Positions 42,838 through 52,342 of a DNA stretch of 64,000 bases are shown here, in pieces. Numbering within the stretch: position 1 is the stretch's first letter; every line of letters begins with the position of its first letter. The notes under the pieces were generated by a model. It did not search any database and was not told the origin of the DNA. It worked only from the letters and a program-made list of their open reading frames with translations. The stretch is from Desulfoluna sp. (GTDB lineage: Bacteria > Desulfobacterota > Desulfobacteria > Desulfobacterales > Desulfolunaceae), in NCBI RefSeq assembly GCF_030145185.1, contig NZ_JAQYWB010000002.1, forward strand, positions 1 to 64,000, in the 5' to 3' direction. Both the position numbers and the translations under genes were made by a program.

Positions 42838-43541
42838 GCTCGCCCCCCTGTCACCGGCTCTGCGGCCACCAGCCGCCCCTCTTCAAGCCGGATAATACGC
42901 CCCTGCTTACGCGCCAGAAGGTCCCTGTCGTGGGTGGCCACCATCACCGTGGCCCCCTTTTTATGGTAGGCGGAAAGCAGTCCAATGATAATTTCTGCCG
43001 ATCTCGGGTCCAGACTGCCGGTGGGTTCGTCGGCAAGAATCACGTCCGGCTGGCCGGCAATGGCCCTTGCCACGGCTACCCGCTGCTGCTCTCCACCGGA
43101 GAGACTCGTGGGCATGGCCTCCATGCGCTTGTCCATGCCGGCATGGCGCAGAATATTTCGCGCGCGCTTGTCGATCATGTTCTGGGGCTCTCCCCGGGCC
43201 TCCAGGACCAGGGCCACGTTCTCGAACACGTTGCGGTTGGGAATCAGCTTGAAATCCTGAAAAATAATCCCGAAGCGACGGCGAAGAAAGGGCACATCCC
43301 GAGGGGCCAGACGGTTCATGTTGGTGCCGAAGGCAAGCACCTGACCGCTGGTGGTCTTCTCTCCCAGATAGAAGAGCTTGAGAAGGGTGGACTTGCCGGC
43401 ACCCGAGGGGCCGGTCACATAGAGCCACTCCCCTTTGTGGACGTCGAGGGTAATATTTGAAAGGGCCAGCTTGGCGCCAAAACGCTTGCTGACATTGAAA
43501 AGGCGGATAACGGCTTCATCCGTATTGTCTGGCTGTGTCAT
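42834..43541 (-). CDS. ftsE: Cell division ATP-binding protein FtsE
   Basis: 235 residues, ABC ATPase: Walker [20 protein letters not shown]-loop [18 protein letters not shown], signature [14 protein letters not shown], Walker [14 protein letters not shown]-loop MVATHD. It powers FtsX-EnvC signalling at the division site. First gene of the ftsE-ftsX-envC-ctpA-yibQ run. Confidence 0.95.
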   Translation of the reverse strand: MTQPDNTDEAVIRLFNVSKRFGAKLALSNITLDVHKGEWLYVTGPSGAGKSTLLKLFYLGEKTTSGQVLAFGTNMNRLAPRDVPFLRRRFGIIFQDFKLIPNRNVFENVALVLEARGEPQNMIDKRARNILRHAGMDKRMEAMPTSLSGGEQQRVAVARAIAGQPDVILADEPTGSLDPRSAEIIIGLLSAYHKKGATVMVATHDRDLLARKQGRIIRLEEGRLVAAEPVTGGRA

Positions 43542-43688
43542 AGGCTCCGGTCCAGGGTAAAGAGGCGGGACGCGAAGGGAAAATCCGTTTCCGATGAAAC
43601 GATTCCCGTTGATTTTTTACCCCATTTTCTGGTAATTGGACTTGCACGAGTCAAGGAGTGCCGCAAAACGGTTTTCCTTACGTGCGAG

Positions 43689-43729
43689 CCTCCACTGACT
43701 ATCCCAAAGGCTTCTTCCATCAGTGGAGG
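43689..43729. repeat. Inverted repeat between ftsE and pyrE
   Basis: Perfect ten-base arms CCTCCACTGA (43689-43698) and TCAGTGGAGG (43720-43729) with a 21-base loop, in the divergent ftsE/pyrE interval. Function unknown; no T-run follows. The rest of 43542-43834 shows no gene. Confidence 0.5.
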
Positions 43730-43834
43730 TTTCCTGTATCTACAGGTCGGACTCTCTCCGTAACCTTTTTTACATAGCCAGCACCTATCACAAAAGCAAC
43801 CGATTTTTATCGGGAACTCTTTAAGGAGACCTCC

Positions 43835-44395
43835 ATGAAAAACGAACTTTTAGATATTGTCTGTAAAACATCCTTCAAATTCTCCGAAGAGGCTACCTTC
43901 AAGCTGGCCTCGGGCAAAATGAGCCACTTCTACGTCAACTGCAAGCCCACCACCTTGAGCCCCCGCGGCATGTTCCTTGTGGGTAACCTCGTCTTTGACG
44001 CCGTGAAAGACCTGGACATCACCGGCATCGGCGGCCTCACCTTCGGTGCCGACCCCATCGCCGTGGCCACCTCGTTTGCCTCCGAGCTGGGGGACAAGCC
44101 CATAAAAGCCTTCTCCATCCGCAAAGAGCTGAAGGACCACGGCATCATTAATTGGGTAGAAGGGGACATGGCCAAGGGCGAGAAAGTGGTCATCATCGAT
44201 GACGTCATCACCACCGGCGGCTCCACCATAAAAGCCATCGAACGCGCCCGCGTCCAGGGCCTCGAAGTCGTCCGCGTCATCACCCTCATCGATCGCCAGG
44301 AAGGCGGCCTCGAAAACGTCCAGGAATACGTGGAAGACGTTCGCTCCATCATCACCCGCGACGACCTCATGAAGCACCTGGGCGTTTCCCTGTAA
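43835..44395 (+). CDS. pyrE: Orotate phosphoribosyltransferase
   Basis: 186 residues. It forms orotidine 5'-phosphate in pyrimidine synthesis. PRPP-binding motif [19 protein letters not shown] near residue 110, [20 protein letters not shown] and the mobile catalytic loop [26 protein letters not shown] precedes the ATG. Single gene, divergent from ftsE. Confidence 0.95.
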   Translation: MKNELLDIVCKTSFKFSEEATFKLASGKMSHFYVNCKPTTLSPRGMFLVGNLVFDAVKDLDITGIGGLTFGADPIAVATSFASELGDKPIKAFSIRKELKDHGIINWVEGDMAKGEKVVIIDDVITTGGSTIKAIERARVQGLEVVRVITLIDRQEGGLENVQEYVEDVRSIITRDDLMKHLGVSL

Positions 44396-44403
44396 AAAAA
44401 CAA

Positions 44404-44459
44404 GCCTCCGGCGGCCCTGCCGGGGGCCAAACTTTTAAAAAATTTGACAAACAGGTTTT
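44404..44459. repeat. Dispersed intergenic repeat, family B
   Basis: GCCTCCGGCGGCCCTGCCGG, GGGCCAAACTTTTAAAAAATTTG and ACAAACAGGTTTT, reverse orientation relative to 4716 and 9150. Placed directly after the pyrE stop. Confidence 0.8.
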
Positions 44460-44560
44460 AAAAACGTTTCGGCCGCCCCACCTTTGTTACCACCTGAAAG
44501 ATTTTGCGGCGTGTGACACCGGAGACTTTTGCACTGGCGCAAGTTTTTTTTAAACGGTCC

Positions 44561-44747
44561 GCCGGAGTTATTCCGGTTCATGTCAACCCGTGAATTGATA
44601 CGGAAGCACAGGCAGCTCAAGCCCTTGCGACATCCGTTGCCATCCCTCAGCCGTCACGCGAATGCGAACGCAAGGTGTCTCGGGTACCACCAGCCGTATA
44701 GCATTCGCAAACCCGCTTTCGAGGTGGCCCACCTCGCCGCCGGAGGC
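44561..44747. repeat. Dispersed intergenic repeat, family A (full-length copy)
   Basis: GCCGGAGTTATTCCGGTTCA, GTGAATTGATACGGAAGCAC, GTCACGCGAATGCGAACGCA, AGCATTCGCAAACCCGCTTT and CGAGGTGGCCCACCTCGCCG plus CCGGAGGC. Very like 59390-59613. Confidence 0.85.
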
Positions 44748-44815
44748 ACGCTTTTCGCCCTGGGACCTAAGGCTCTATGGTTCACCCGGCGTTAACCCTA
44801 TAAGGCCATTTGCGG

Positions 44816-45787
44816 TCACCGCGACGCTTCACGCCAGAACGTCTCGGCACCGGGGTGGGTGACAATACCGGGGCTGACGGCTTCGTCGGCCCTCATCTCC
44901 CCCAAGTCTTTCACCACGGACGCCAGGCTCTCGCGATGGGCGTAGAGAGATTTTGCCAGGTTGTAGGCGGTCTCTTCGGCGACGGAGCGACGAATCACGA
45001 TGCAGGTATAATCCCCCACCACCGGGACCGGCCCGGTCACGGACTGATACAGGTCCTGGTCCACCTCAAAGGTGGTGGTGCCGTAAGCCCGGGCCATACT
45101 GGTACGCGCCACCTCATCCACGGGCAGGATGACAACCTCCGTCTGGCTCTCGATTTTCATCACGATGGAGGCGGCGCGGCCCACGGCAAAGGCAAACAGG
45201 TCGATGTGGCCATCGGCGATGAGGTTGGCCCCTCCGGAATACGTGGCAAACTGCACGGAGCCGCCGTTTCGTTTAATATCTTTCCAGTCCGCGTCAAATC
45301 CCTTCTCAAAAATCGAGCGAATCACAAACTCTGAGGAGGTGCCTGGCTTCAGGGTACAGAGCCGAACCGGCACTTTTTTGCGAATGATATCCCCCAGGGT
45401 CTTGATGCCGTATTTCTCGACAAACCCCTTGCGGGCGACAAAATAGGTGTACTGACGATACAGGTTGGCAAAGTTCTGGGCATCGGCCATTTTATGTTTA
45501 AAGGGCCCCTCCCCTTTCTGGGCGGCCCCCAGCACAGAGGCCACAGTCAGCCCCAGATCTCCCTTGCCCCGGGACACGTTGATCACATTGCTCAAGCCGC
45601 CGCCGGTGCCGCTTGTGACCGGCACAACGTCTTGGGTCCACAGATCGGCAAAGGCCCCACCCATGGCAAACCAGTTTCCTCCGGGAGGCCCCGCCATGAA
45701 TCGCATATGCTGATCCGAGGCACCGGCAAGCCGCCCCCCGAGAGCGATGAGAAAAAACCCCAGAAAGGCGATAAGCATTCGTTTCAT
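44816..45787 (-). CDS. TAXI-family TRAP transporter solute-binding protein
   Basis: 323 residues with a signal peptide (MKRMLIAFLGFFLIALGGRLAGA). TAXI family pattern: HMRFMAGPPGGNWFAMGGAFADLW, VTSGTGGGLSNVINVSRGKGDLGLTVASV and GVDAD-like middle. It binds a solute, often a carboxylate, in the periplasm and delivers it to the membrane subunit encoded immediately upstream. The ATG overlaps the permease stop (ATGA), so the two are coupled. Substrate unknown. Confidence 0.93.
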   Translation of the reverse strand: MKRMLIAFLGFFLIALGGRLAGASDQHMRFMAGPPGGNWFAMGGAFADLWTQDVVPVTSGTGGGLSNVINVSRGKGDLGLTVASVLGAAQKGEGPFKHKMADAQNFANLYRQYTYFVARKGFVEKYGIKTLGDIIRKKVPVRLCTLKPGTSSEFVIRSIFEKGFDADWKDIKRNGGSVQFATYSGGANLIADGHIDLFAFAVGRAASIVMKIESQTEVVILPVDEVARTSMARAYGTTTFEVDQDLYQSVTGPVPVVGDYTCIVIRRSVAEETAYNLAKSLYAHRESLASVVKDLGEMRADEAVSPGIVTHPGAETFWREASR

Positions 45788-47685
45788 GACAAGCTCCTGT
45801 TCTCGTGTGGTACATGATTAAAACGTTCGCCGCTGCGGCCCCGTTTGGCTTTTGACATCAGGGCGCTGATCAAAACGACACCGATGCCCCCCAGTTTCAC
45901 GCCGACAAAAGGGGTAAAGCAGGCAACGGCAGCGATGATCAATACGATGCGAACCGGCAGAGACAACGGCGTGAAGAGATACCCTTCCAAGGCAACCCCA
46001 AAGGCCACAGCACCCGAAAGCCCCCCCAGCACAGCCAGGCTATTTTGCACCCAGGTCCCGCAGAGAAGCAGACCCGGATCATAGCAGAACGCAAAGGGAA
46101 CGACAAAGGCCAGCACCCCTAAGCGCATCGCCTGGAGCCCGGTTCGGTTGGGCTCCGAACCGGCGACGGAGCTGGCGGCATAGGCCGCCAGGGCCACAGG
46201 GGGAGTGATGGCAGAGATAATGGCAAAATAAAAAACAAACAGGTGGGAGGCCAGGGGCTCAAACCCCAGGTTAGCAAGGGCCGGAACGCCCAGGGCCGCA
46301 GCCAGGATATAGGCCCCCACGGTGGGCAACCCCATGCCGAGGATCAGGGAGACAACCATGATCATCATCAGGGCGGCAAAGGGAACCCCCTGGGCCAGAG
46401 AGGTCACCAGCCCCACAAATTTAAACCCCACCCCCGTAAGCGAGACCGACCCCACGATAATCCCGGCCGCAGCGCAGGCGATGGCCACCACAGTGATATG
46501 ACGGGTGCCGGTATAGATCGCATCGAGAACCTGCCGGGGCCCCATGCGGGACTCCCTGTTAAAGAGAGAAATCACCCAGGCCAGGACAATGCCGCAGACA
46601 GCCGAACGCATCGGGGTGGACCCCGTCAGGAGCATAAAAACCAGAACGCCGATGGGGATCAGGTTGTACAGGCCTTTGATGACCTTTTTCCTGCTGGGAA
46701 GTTCCTCGGCAGAGAGCCCTCGCAACCCGATCTTAACGGCTCTCAGGTGCACCATCAGGAAAAGGGTCACATAGTAAAGAATGGCGGGCAGGGTGGCCGC
46801 GATCACAATGGTTTTAAAAGGAATGCCAAGAAGGGACGCCATAATGAAGGCCCCGGCCCCCATCACCGGCGGCATGATCTGCCCCCCGGAGCTGGCCACA
46901 GCCTCCACGGCCCCAGCGAAATGGCTGGGGTAACCGATGCGCTTCATAAGAGGAATGGTGAAGGTGCCGGTGCCGTAGACATTGGCCACGGCCGATCCGG
47001 AGATGGAGCCAAACAGGCAAGAGCTCACCACGGCGATCTTGGCCGGGCCCCCCGGGGTGGTCCCGGCAAAGGCCTGGGCAAACCGCATGAAGTATTCGCC
47101 GATTCCGCTTTTTTCGAGAAATCCACCGAAAATAAGGAAAATAATCACAAAGGTGGCCGACACGCCCAGGGGAATGGAGAAGATCCCCTCGTCCGTAAGG
47201 TAAAGGAGCTCCGCGATTTCATCCAGGCTGAAGGCCATGCCCTGCATCACCCCCGGAACCAGGTGCCCCCAGTACATATAGGCCCCAAAAAAAACGGCAA
47301 CAAGCATCAGCGGAAGCCCGACCACACGCCGGGTCGCCTCCAGGAGCAGCCCGGTAAGCAACAGGGCCATCCAGAAATAAAGGGGGGCGACCTCGGAGAC
47401 CTGCACCATGCGCATGGAGATGTCCTCGTAGCAGAGCACACCACATATTCCGGGCAAAAGAGACAGAAAAGCCAGAAAAAGATCCAGCCAGGTCGGCCGG
47501 TCCACAGGGGACGTGCCGGTGGCGGGAAAAAAACAGAAGGCCAGCGGAAACACCAAGGTCAAATGAATCATCCGTTGGAGGTAGGCCTCATAATTTCCAA
47601 AAACGGCGGTGTACAGATGAAACACGCCGATGGCGATGACATAGAGGTAAAAAAAAGAGTGATAAGAGCCTGTCAGCTTTCGCAT
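45784..47685 (-). CDS. TRAP transporter fused 4TM/12TM permease (DctQM)
   Basis: 633 residues, about 16 membrane helices: a DctQ-like N-terminal part (to about residue 120) and a DctM-like channel part with GGFLEKSGIGEYFMRFAQAFAGTTPGGPAKIAVVSSCLFGSISGSAVANVYGTGTFTIPLM and GMGLPTVGAYILAAALGVPAL. Fused permeases of this type always pair with TAXI proteins. They use an ion gradient. GAGGAAG precedes the ATG at 47685. Divergent from the RND operon. Confidence 0.94.
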   Translation of the reverse strand: MRKLTGSYHSFFYLYVIAIGVFHLYTAVFGNYEAYLQRMIHLTLVFPLAFCFFPATGTSPVDRPTWLDLFLAFLSLLPGICGVLCYEDISMRMVQVSEVAPLYFWMALLLTGLLLEATRRVVGLPLMLVAVFFGAYMYWGHLVPGVMQGMAFSLDEIAELLYLTDEGIFSIPLGVSATFVIIFLIFGGFLEKSGIGEYFMRFAQAFAGTTPGGPAKIAVVSSCLFGSISGSAVANVYGTGTFTIPLMKRIGYPSHFAGAVEAVASSGGQIMPPVMGAGAFIMASLLGIPFKTIVIAATLPAILYYVTLFLMVHLRAVKIGLRGLSAEELPSRKKVIKGLYNLIPIGVLVFMLLTGSTPMRSAVCGIVLAWVISLFNRESRMGPRQVLDAIYTGTRHITVVAIACAAAGIIVGSVSLTGVGFKFVGLVTSLAQGVPFAALMMIMVVSLILGMGLPTVGAYILAAALGVPALANLGFEPLASHLFVFYFAIISAITPPVALAAYAASSVAGSEPNRTGLQAMRLGVLAFVVPFAFCYDPGLLLCGTWVQNSLAVLGGLSGAVAFGVALEGYLFTPLSLPVRIVLIIAAVACFTPFVGVKLGGIGVVLISALMSKAKRGRSGERFNHVPHENRSLS

Positions 47686-47777
47686 ATACTTCCTCGTGTT
47701 ACGGTGTTTCTGATAACCGTGATCTTTATAACACAGCAGATGCGAGAAGAACCGTCCCCCTTTCTCTTCCTGACCAT

Positions 47778-47840
47778 TTCACAAAAAATTCACACCGGTT
47801 TCACATCCCTTTCACCCGCCCTGGTCTACCCTGGTACCTA
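47778..47840 (+). promoter_or_regulatory. Four 11-bp-spaced TTCACA direct repeats and promoter of the RND/two-component operon
   Basis: TTCACA begins at 47778, 47789, 47800 and (as TTCACC) 47811, each separated by five bases, giving an exact 11-base period. That is the layout of OmpR/PhoB-family binding sites, and an OmpR-type regulator is encoded in this operon. The last hexamer can serve as a -35 to TACCTA (47835-47840) at 18 bases. Regulator identity is inferred. Confidence 0.7.
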
Positions 47841-47874
47841 AAAATAGCGATTCTCACATTTATAAGGAAACCAG

Positions 47875-49068
47875 ATGCCGGAAAAAAAGAAACATAAAAA
47901 AGCCATGACCAAGGCATTGCTATGTACCCTGGTGCTCTTGGGTGGGGCCGTCTCCATGACGGCCCTGGCCAGCCTGAAAAAGCCCCCCAAAGAAAATGTG
48001 ATGCCCGAGCTAAAGCTTGCTGTGGATGTGACGGCAAGCCGCCCGCAGGAGGTTCAGTCCATGATCTCTGGATACGGTGAAGTCCAAGCCCTGAATACGG
48101 TGGCCCTTGCCCCTGAACGTTCAGGCCGGGTGGTGGCTATTCACCCGAGACTTGAGGAAGGAGAGGTGATCGATGCAGGAGAGGTGCTTTTCCGTCTGGA
48201 CACCGAGGCACTGATGCTGGAAAAAACCACAGCCACCCGTCGTCTTGTCACCCTGACGCGAAATCGGGACCTTCTGAAAAAGGAGTACGAACGGACCCAG
48301 ACCCTCTTTGAGAACATGAAGACAGGCAGCCTCACCGCTGTGGAAACCGCCGAGCAGAATTACAACTCAGCCAAGGACTCTGTGGACCAACAGGTATACG
48401 TCCTGGCCGAGACCAACCTAAACCTTAAAAAATCGGTGATCCGTGCCCCGTTCAAAGCCCGGGTGAAAACCGTCTCCATAGAAAAAGAGCACTATGTCAC
48501 GGCGGGAACCGAGGTGATCACCCTCGCCGATGATGCCATCCTCGAAATGGCCGTGCCCATCAAGGGAGACGAAGCGGCGACGTATCTCGCGTTTGACGAA
48601 AACTCGGCCCCGGCCACCTGGTTCGGCACCCTGAAAAAAAACCGTTGCCAGGTCTCCTGGACCAACGGCATGGCAACGGCATCCGGTACATTGGACCGGG
48701 TCATACGTTACGACACCGCCTCCCGGACCGTCTATGTGGCCATCCGCATTGACCAGAAAAAACAGGTCGGGTTTCCCGTCACCGAAGGCATGTTCTGCAA
48801 GGCATCCATTCCCGGACGCACCTTTGACAACCTCATCCCCCTCCCATCCCATGCCGTCAGTTATGACGGAAAGGTGTACGTCGCAGAGGACGGACGACTT
48901 AAAACCGTCCAGGTTGATACCCCATACACACACGAAGGGTTCACCTATGTCTCCTCGGGGCTCGCACCCGGAGCCATGGTCATCACGAGTCGCCTGACCT
49001 CCCCTCTGGAAGGTGCCCTGCTCACAATACAGGCCCCCAAAGAGCTTGCCGCCGGAGACACCCCATGA
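47875..49068 (+). CDS. RND efflux periplasmic adaptor
   Basis: 397 residues. A basic N-terminus and one uncleaved membrane anchor (ALLCTLVLLGGAVSMTALA) precede the adaptor domain: first lipoyl half VALAPERSGRVVAIHPRLEEGEVIDAGEVLF, coiled-coil hairpin at about 120-190, second half VIRAPFKARVKTVSIEKEHYVTAGTEV, beta-barrel and membrane-proximal parts. It links the RND pump to TolC. Start overlap with the pump gene (ATGA) shows coupling. First gene of the operon; AAGGAAACC precedes the ATG. Confidence 0.93.
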   Translation: MPEKKKHKKAMTKALLCTLVLLGGAVSMTALASLKKPPKENVMPELKLAVDVTASRPQEVQSMISGYGEVQALNTVALAPERSGRVVAIHPRLEEGEVIDAGEVLFRLDTEALMLEKTTATRRLVTLTRNRDLLKKEYERTQTLFENMKTGSLTAVETAEQNYNSAKDSVDQQVYVLAETNLNLKKSVIRAPFKARVKTVSIEKEHYVTAGTEVITLADDAILEMAVPIKGDEAATYLAFDENSAPATWFGTLKKNRCQVSWTNGMATASGTLDRVIRYDTASRTVYVAIRIDQKKQVGFPVTEGMFCKASIPGRTFDNLIPLPSHAVSYDGKVYVAEDGRLKTVQVDTPYTHEGFTYVSSGLAPGAMVITSRLTSPLEGALLTIQAPKELAAGDTP

Positions 49069-52000
49069 ATAAACTCGTTGAAGCCTTTGTGCAAAACAAG
49101 GTGTTTGCCAACATTCTTCTTGTTGTCGTCCTTCTCGGCGGCATGGTGGCCGCACACACCATGATCCGAGAAGATTTTCCGTCCGTGACCCTGGATTCCG
49201 TGACGGTAAACCTTGACTGGGATGGCGCCTCTCCAGAAGATGTCGAGGAGGGGATTTCTCGAAAAGTGGAAGACGCCATCGACTCCCTGGAAGGGATCGA
49301 CACCTACACCACCTCCTCCGTCGAGGGGCATTCCTCCACCAACATCACCGTAAACTACGGGTACGATGTCAACACGCTGTATGACCGGGTAAAAAACAAA
49401 ATCGATCAGATCTCCACCTTCCCCGGAGAGGCTGACAACCCGGTGGTCACCATCCCCACCAAACTCTCCCATGTCATGGCCCTTGGGGTGACGGGCCCCA
49501 TGGATGAAGTGACCCTCAAAAAATGGGCCGACACCATCGAAGATGAGCTCAAGCGTCTTCCCGAAATCTCCCAGATAGCCGTGGCCGGAACACGAGACTA
49601 TCAGGTGACGGTGGAAATATCCGAACAGGCCTTACAAAAATATAATCTCACCCTCTCGGATGTGACCTCTGCCATCGCACACTCAAGCTTAAACCTCTCC
49701 GGCGGCACGATCAAAACATCCGGTGAGGAGTTCAGTGTCCGCACCGTGGGCAAGCGGTACTCCAGCAAGGAGCTGGCCGGCATCGTCGTGATCGCGGGAG
49801 ATAAGGGGGAAGCCATCACCCTGGGCCAGCTGGCAGAAATCCGGGATGATTTCGAGCAGGACGACCTCTCTTTCCAGGCCGACGGCAGCCCCATGGCCGT
49901 GATCGATGTGAAACAGACGGAACAAGAAGACGCCATCACCATCGCCGACAGAATCAAGCGTTATGTGACTGAGAAGAACCCCACCCTCCCCCCGGGGACG
50001 CGCATCATCATTTTATCCGACAGCACCGCAAAAATACGCGCCAACATAGACATTTTAACCGGAAACGGCCTGATGGGGCTGGTGCTGGTCTTCGCTGTTC
50101 TCTGGCTCTTTCTCGACACACGCCTGGCCTTCTGGGCCGGCATGGGCATCCCCACCTCCCTGGCCGGTGGCCTCGCCGTCCTCTGGTTCTCCGGGTACAC
50201 CATAAATTCAATCACCCTCTTCGGGCTCATCATGGTTCTGGGCATCGTGGCCGATGACGCCATTGTCGTGGGAGAAGCGATCTACGTTCAGAGAAAAAAC
50301 GGCGCCAGCCCCCTTGCCGCGGCGATGAACGGCCTCACCGAGGTGGGACTCCCCGTCATCGCCTCTGTGGCCACCACCGTTGTGGCTTTTTTGCCCCTGA
50401 TGCATGTGGCCGGCGTCCTGGGAAAAATCATCATCGGACTCGCCATGGCGGTCATCGGCTGTCTCCTGATTTCTCTCATAGAGTGCACGATCCTCCTGCC
50501 TGCTCACCTCTCCAATCTGCCCGATCCAAACCGCCCTGAAAGGTCCCTATTCGCCTTGCTGCGTGGTATTGGGGCGTTTCACGACCGCAGCGTGGCAAGC
50601 ATGGAGTATGTAGCGGAGACCCTCTATCAATCATGGGTGAAAAAGGTAATCCATCACCGTTACCTGGCCGCAAGCGTCGCCGTTGCCGTTGCCATGATCA
50701 CCCTTGGACTCTTCCAGGGGGGGCTGCTCAAGTACAACATGTTTCCCGAGCGGGACGGGTATGAAATTGCCGCCCAGCTCACCTTCCCCGAAGGCACCCC
50801 CTATGGGGTAACAAAAGCCGCGGTGAAACGCATCGAGGCGGGCATGCTCTCCCTGGCTGAAAAAACAGAAACTCAATCGGGAGCCCCCTTAATTGAAAAC
50901 CTCATCACCGTGACAGGCCAGGGGGTGGAGAATCACATCGGCGCAACCGGTTCCACCGGGGCCAACCTCGGAGGGGTCCAGGTGGCCCTGCTGAACGACT
51001 CGGACCGAGGCATCCATGCCCGTGACATTTGCCGCGCCTGGGAAAAGGAAGTGGGACCCATCGCCGGCGTGGAGAAACTCACCTACACCTCAGGCGGGGG
51101 AGGGCCGCCAGGGGGAGACATTGAAATCTGCCTCCAAGGCGAGAACCTTGAGAACCTCACCGGGGCCTCTGCGGTGGTGATGGAACGACTCAGACAGATC
51201 GACGGGGTCTTTCGTATCGAAAATGACAGCTCCCCAGGGAAAAAGGAGGTCCGCTTTACCCTGAAACCAGAGGCACGTAACTTAGGAATTGAGGTGACAG
51301 ATATAGCGGATCAAGCCTTCGCGGCCTACTTCGGAAAGAACGCAATCACCATTCAGAGGGGCGACGATGAGGTGGACGTCCGGGTCACCTACACCGAAGA
51401 GGAACGAAGCACCCTTGAGAGTCTACAGGATCTCATGGTGAGCACCCCCGACGGCACGAGGGTCCCGGTGAAGGCCGTGGCCAACGTGGAGATCCGCCCT
51501 GGCTTTTCCACCATCAAGCGCACCGACAATCGCCGCCAGGTGATGGTCAGCGCCGACGTGGACACCACCATAATCGTCTCGGGCGAGGTCTTGGCACAGC
51601 TGCAGGGGAAATTTTTCAGTGACTTGGAAAAGGACTGGAATGTTCGCGTTAAACTGGAAGGAAACGCCAAAAAAGACAAAGAAACCAACGGAAGCCTCGC
51701 CATCTGGCTTCCCCTGGCCGTGCTGATGATCTACATGATCGTGGCCACCATGTTCCGCTCCTACCTGCAGCCCCTGATCATTCTCCTCACGGTTCCCTTC
51801 GGACTCATCGGTGCGGCCCTCGGCCACCTTATCATGGGCCTGAACCTCTCCATGTTCAGCGTCTTCGGCATGGTGGCCCTCACCGGCGTTGTGGTCAACG
51901 ACGCCATTGTCCTCATCGACCGGATCAACAGCAACCTGAAAGAAGGAATGCCCATGATTCCGGCTGTGGTCGCAGGGGGAGTCCGGCGCTTCCGATCGGT

Positions 52001-52337
52001 CATACTCACCAGCGTCACCACCGTGGGCGGGCTCTTGCCCCTGATTCTGGAAACCGACTCTGCGGCCACCACCATGATCCCCATGGCCGTCTCCCTGGCG
52101 GCGGGCCTCACCTTTGCGACCCTCTTGACCCTCCTGCTGATTCCCGGGTTGATGGTCATCTTAAATGATGCCAGATGCCTTGCCGCCCGACTGCTTCACA
52201 GGACGCCACAAAGCCGTGAGAGTGTCGAGCCCGCATACAGGGTGAGCGATGCCGGAAAGATCCTGGCTCCCGAAATGACTACCCAGAAAAACACGGCCAT
52301 TGCCACGGACACCATGGCACTCATACCCAAAGGATAA
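49065..52337 (+). CDS. RND-family efflux permease (HAE-type)
   Basis: 1090 residues, twelve helices and two large periplasmic loops. Proton-relay acids are present: TM4 GIVADDAIVVGEAIY (about residue 400) and TM10 LTGVVVNDAIVLIDRINSN. Other markers: GASPEDVEEGISRKVEDAID at the N-terminus, VFAVLWLFLDTRLAFWAGMGIPTSL, and VTTVGGLLPLILETDSAA near the end. It extrudes a substrate by proton antiport through the TolC protein encoded next. The C-terminal 40 residues (after about 1050) are polar and unusual. Substrate unknown. Confidence 0.95.
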   Translation: MNKLVEAFVQNKVFANILLVVVLLGGMVAAHTMIREDFPSVTLDSVTVNLDWDGASPEDVEEGISRKVEDAIDSLEGIDTYTTSSVEGHSSTNITVNYGYDVNTLYDRVKNKIDQISTFPGEADNPVVTIPTKLSHVMALGVTGPMDEVTLKKWADTIEDELKRLPEISQIAVAGTRDYQVTVEISEQALQKYNLTLSDVTSAIAHSSLNLSGGTIKTSGEEFSVRTVGKRYSSKELAGIVVIAGDKGEAITLGQLAEIRDDFEQDDLSFQADGSPMAVIDVKQTEQEDAITIADRIKRYVTEKNPTLPPGTRIIILSDSTAKIRANIDILTGNGLMGLVLVFAVLWLFLDTRLAFWAGMGIPTSLAGGLAVLWFSGYTINSITLFGLIMVLGIVADDAIVVGEAIYVQRKNGASPLAAAMNGLTEVGLPVIASVATTVVAFLPLMHVAGVLGKIIIGLAMAVIGCLLISLIECTILLPAHLSNLPDPNRPERSLFALLRGIGAFHDRSVASMEYVAETLYQSWVKKVIHHRYLAASVAVAVAMITLGLFQGGLLKYNMFPERDGYEIAAQLTFPEGTPYGVTKAAVKRIEAGMLSLAEKTETQSGAPLIENLITVTGQGVENHIGATGSTGANLGGVQVALLNDSDRGIHARDICRAWEKEVGPIAGVEKLTYTSGGGGPPGGDIEICLQGENLENLTGASAVVMERLRQIDGVFRIENDSSPGKKEVRFTLKPEARNLGIEVTDIADQAFAAYFGKNAITIQRGDDEVDVRVTYTEEERSTLESLQDLMVSTPDGTRVPVKAVANVEIRPGFSTIKRTDNRRQVMVSADVDTTIIVSGEVLAQLQGKFFSDLEKDWNVRVKLEGNAKKDKETNGSLAIWLPLAVLMIYMIVATMFRSYLQPLIILLTVPFGLIGAALGHLIMGLNLSMFSVFGMVALTGVVVNDAIVLIDRINSNLKEGMPMIPAVVAGGVRRFRSVILTSVTTVGGLLPLILETDSAATTMIPMAVSLAAGLTFATLLTLLLIPGLMVILNDARCLAARLLHRTPQSRESVEPAYRVSDAGKILAPEMTTQKNTAIATDTMALIPKG

Positions 52338-52342
52338 GCCCC

